64,000 nucleotides of DNA, from assembly GCA_937146805.1 (NCBI GenBank), contig CAKZRR010000038.1, positions 99,885-163,884 of the forward strand, given 5' to 3'. Origin of the DNA: an uncultured Owenweeksia sp. (GTDB lineage Bacteria > Bacteroidota > Bacteroidia > Flavobacteriales > Schleiferiaceae). Of this stretch, positions 62,325 through 64,000 are shown piece by piece (the first letter of the stretch is position 1; each line of letters begins with the position of its first letter). The position numbers were made by a program, and so were the translations under genes. The notes below the pieces were generated by a model. That model was not told the origin of the DNA and searched no databases. It saw only the letters and a program-made list of their open reading frames with translations.

Positions 62325-64000
62325 ATGAAAAAGTATTTATTCGCTGTAATCACTGCTCTAATGCTGTTAGGGTTAAACCCTGAAGCTAAAGCCTCTCACA
62401 TGGCTGGGGGTGAAATTTGGTATGAGTTTGTTGGTAACGCCCAACATCCCTACCGATATAAAGTTTTCCTTCAATTTTACCGAGATGTTACTGGAGCCAC
62501 TATTGGTACTGGAGCGCAAACCATTTGTATTAGATCTTCTTGCTTTTCAAATATGACCGTTTCGGCTCCTATGATACCTGTGTTTGATAACGTTGCACCC
62601 ACGGATACGGTGGCTGGCAGTGTTCCTGGCTCCATTATTACTCCGGAGCTTACTGACTGCGTGGATTCCACTTCAAGCTCCATCGTATTTACGGAGGTAT
62701 ACTTGTATTGCGTACAGGTTGATTTACCGGGTATTTGTGCTGATTATAAATTTAGCTACTCTTTATGTTGTAGAAATCCAAACAGCAATTTAGTTTCGGC
62801 ACCCTCATTTTACATTGAATCGGAACTAAATAATACAATAGGACCAAACTCAAGCCCTAAATTTATCAACCCCGCTGCTAAAAGTTTTTGTGTAGGTCGC
62901 CCTTTTATTTGGTCGCAAGCAGCTGTAGAGCCTGATGGTGATAGTTTATATTATGACTTTGGCGAGCCATTAACTGGACCTTCGTGTGGTCCCGGAGCCA
63001 TTATTGGCTTCAATCCAGGCTATAGTAAGTCACAACCCATGAAAACGGTAAACGGCATTAATATTAATCACCGTTATGGCACCTTTCGATTTACTCCTTC
63101 GCAACAAGAGGTGGATGTAATTAATGTGAGGGTTACAGAGTACCGCTATACCAATGGGTTATGGCTGGATATTGGAACCTCAGTAAGAGATTTGCAAGTA
63201 CCCGTTATTGCTGGCTGTAAAGTAGCTGCGGCTAATGGCCCACAGTTCTCAAAAGGTTCTTACCCATCGCAATTATTAGATCCAGATAGTATTATGGCTG
63301 TGTATAATGTCGGTAAAATTAACAACCCTGATTCTGTTGAGTACCCTCCGGGCTCAGGCAAATATTTAATGCGCATTCCTGTAATTGATTACAATTGCTT
63401 TGATACTTTGGTAAACATTAAATTTAAAGATGGGGTGTATTGTGAAACAATTGCACCTGATGGAAGCGACTTTAGATTAGCTGGTCCTGATTCTAAATTA
63501 AGACCTGTAGTTGGTGTAATTGATAATTGCCGCCCTGATTTAGTTACCAAAAGTATTGATCTTATGTTACATAAAGCATTGGATGTAAATGGTGACTACC
63601 TACTTACTATTAAACCTGGTACCGATGGTAATACCCTAATGAATAAGTGCGGTTTCCCTTTAGACCCTTTCTTTACTGTAATTATTAGAGTTACGGATTG
63701 CCCCATTTTGGATTACAAATTGGAAAATGTAACCGTAGAAGAAGATGAACGAGTTAGACTGGATTGGAGTATTGACCCCAACTCTTGGGCTCCACACCTT
63801 TTTACCTCTTGGAATATTTTAAGAGCCAATAATGATGATGTTTTCTATACTCTTGAAAGTTACGAGGATGTTACTGCTCGTCATTATATTGATACTTCGG
63901 TTGCTATACATGTTGATGCTATACAGTTTCAATACAGGGTACAACTGGTGCAAAATCATAATAACAATAAACCTACCAATCAAATTAGAACCATTCTTTT
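62325..64000 (+). CDS. Large secreted Bacteroidota surface protein, 3' truncated
   Basis: At least 558 residues; the frame runs open to the right edge of the window, so the stop and any T9SS tail lie outside. Start at ATG 62325, directly followed by a signal peptide ('LFAVITALMLLGLNPEAKA'). The mature start 'SHMAGGEIWYEFVG' and 'YKVFLQFYRDVTGA' are typical of large Bacteroidota surface proteins that end in a gliding-motility-associated or T9SS C-terminal domain. Several Cys and 'DGDSLYYDFGEPLTG' are seen. Function unknown; such proteins are often adhesins. Confidence 0.75.
   Translation, partial: MKKYLFAVITALMLLGLNPEAKASHMAGGEIWYEFVGNAQHPYRYKVFLQFYRDVTGATIGTGAQTICIRSSCFSNMTVSAPMIPVFDNVAPTDTVAGSVPGSIITPELTDCVDSTSSSIVFTEVYLYCVQVDLPGICADYKFSYSLCCRNPNSNLVSAPSFYIESELNNTIGPNSSPKFINPAAKSFCVGRPFIWSQAAVEPDGDSLYYDFGEPLTGPSCGPGAIIGFNPGYSKSQPMKTVNGININHRYGTFRFTPSQQEVDVINVRVTEYRYTNGLWLDIGTSVRDLQVPVIAGCKVAAANGPQFSKGSYPSQLLDPDSIMAVYNVGKINNPDSVEYPPGSGKYLMRIPVIDYNCFDTLVNIKFKDGVYCETIAPDGSDFRLAGPDSKLRPVVGVIDNCRPDLVTKSIDLMLHKALDVNGDYLLTIKPGTDGNTLMNKCGFPLDPFFTVIIRVTDCPILDYKLENVTVEEDERVRLDWSIDPNSWAPHLFTSWNILRANNDDVFYTLESYEDVTARHYIDTSVAIHVDAIQFQYRVQLVQNHNNNKPTNQIRTIL

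Overview
The window looks like a chromosome segment of a Bacteroidota bacterium, most likely in the Flavobacteriales. The evidence is moderate-to-low GC, weak ribosome binding sites, promoter-like motifs of the TTTG / TAnnTTTG type, at least six secreted proteins with type IX secretion (T9SS) C-terminal sorting domains, TonB-dependent receptors, a GLPGLI protein, and the DUF6427/DUF6341/purD neighbourhood. No rRNA, tRNA, CRISPR array, insertion sequence or prophage was seen. Species cannot be named from sequence reading alone.

Layout. 1-7.3 kb: end of a Trk/Ktr potassium-channel regulator, a short-chain dehydrogenase, a lipocalin-like lipoprotein, an acyl-CoA carboxylase beta subunit, secreted proteins, DUF1801 and GNAT genes. 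7.3-14.3 kb: a TPR gene with an attenuator-like leader, then two tandem paralogous T9SS proteins and a third T9SS protein. 14.3-21.5 kb: an accessory island holding a divergent arrangement of a large nuclease-NACHT (STAND) protein, very probably anti-phage, and a membrane protein plus amidohydrolase pair. 21.6-28 kb: menB, an Asp-box T9SS protein, a thioredoxin-like protein, a DUF4173-like membrane protein, and a class IV aminotransferase overlapping a sulfotransferase-like gene. 28-32.7 kb: a reverse-strand cluster of GLPGLI protein, TonB-type receptor, HExxH protein and small lipoprotein.

32.8-42 kb: an SLC12-like permease that appears to start at a rare ATT codon, then a tight seven-gene reverse-strand operon (purine nucleoside phosphorylase, Wzz-like, O-antigen ligase-like, methyltransferase, nucleotidyltransferase, B12-type radical SAM, methyltransferase) that probably builds or modifies a surface glycan or lipid. 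42-51.3 kb: a lone receiver domain, dprA, a TonB receptor, a T9SS propeller protein, an ECF sigma factor with a protein that appears to cross both membranes (Dma-like anti-sigma), and a SPOR-domain division protein. 51.4-64 kb: mostly housekeeping genes (thioesterase, DUF6427, DUF6341, purD, gdhA, gatC, plsC, trpS, lepA), interrupted by a secreted orphan flanked by direct repeats and a MORN-type secreted protein. The window ends inside a large secreted protein.

The most interesting items are the nuclease-NACHT gene with its divergent membrane protein/amidohydrolase partners, the sigma/dual-membrane anti-sigma pair, the ATT start codon, the alternative hairpins upstream of the TPR gene, and the radical-SAM envelope operon.
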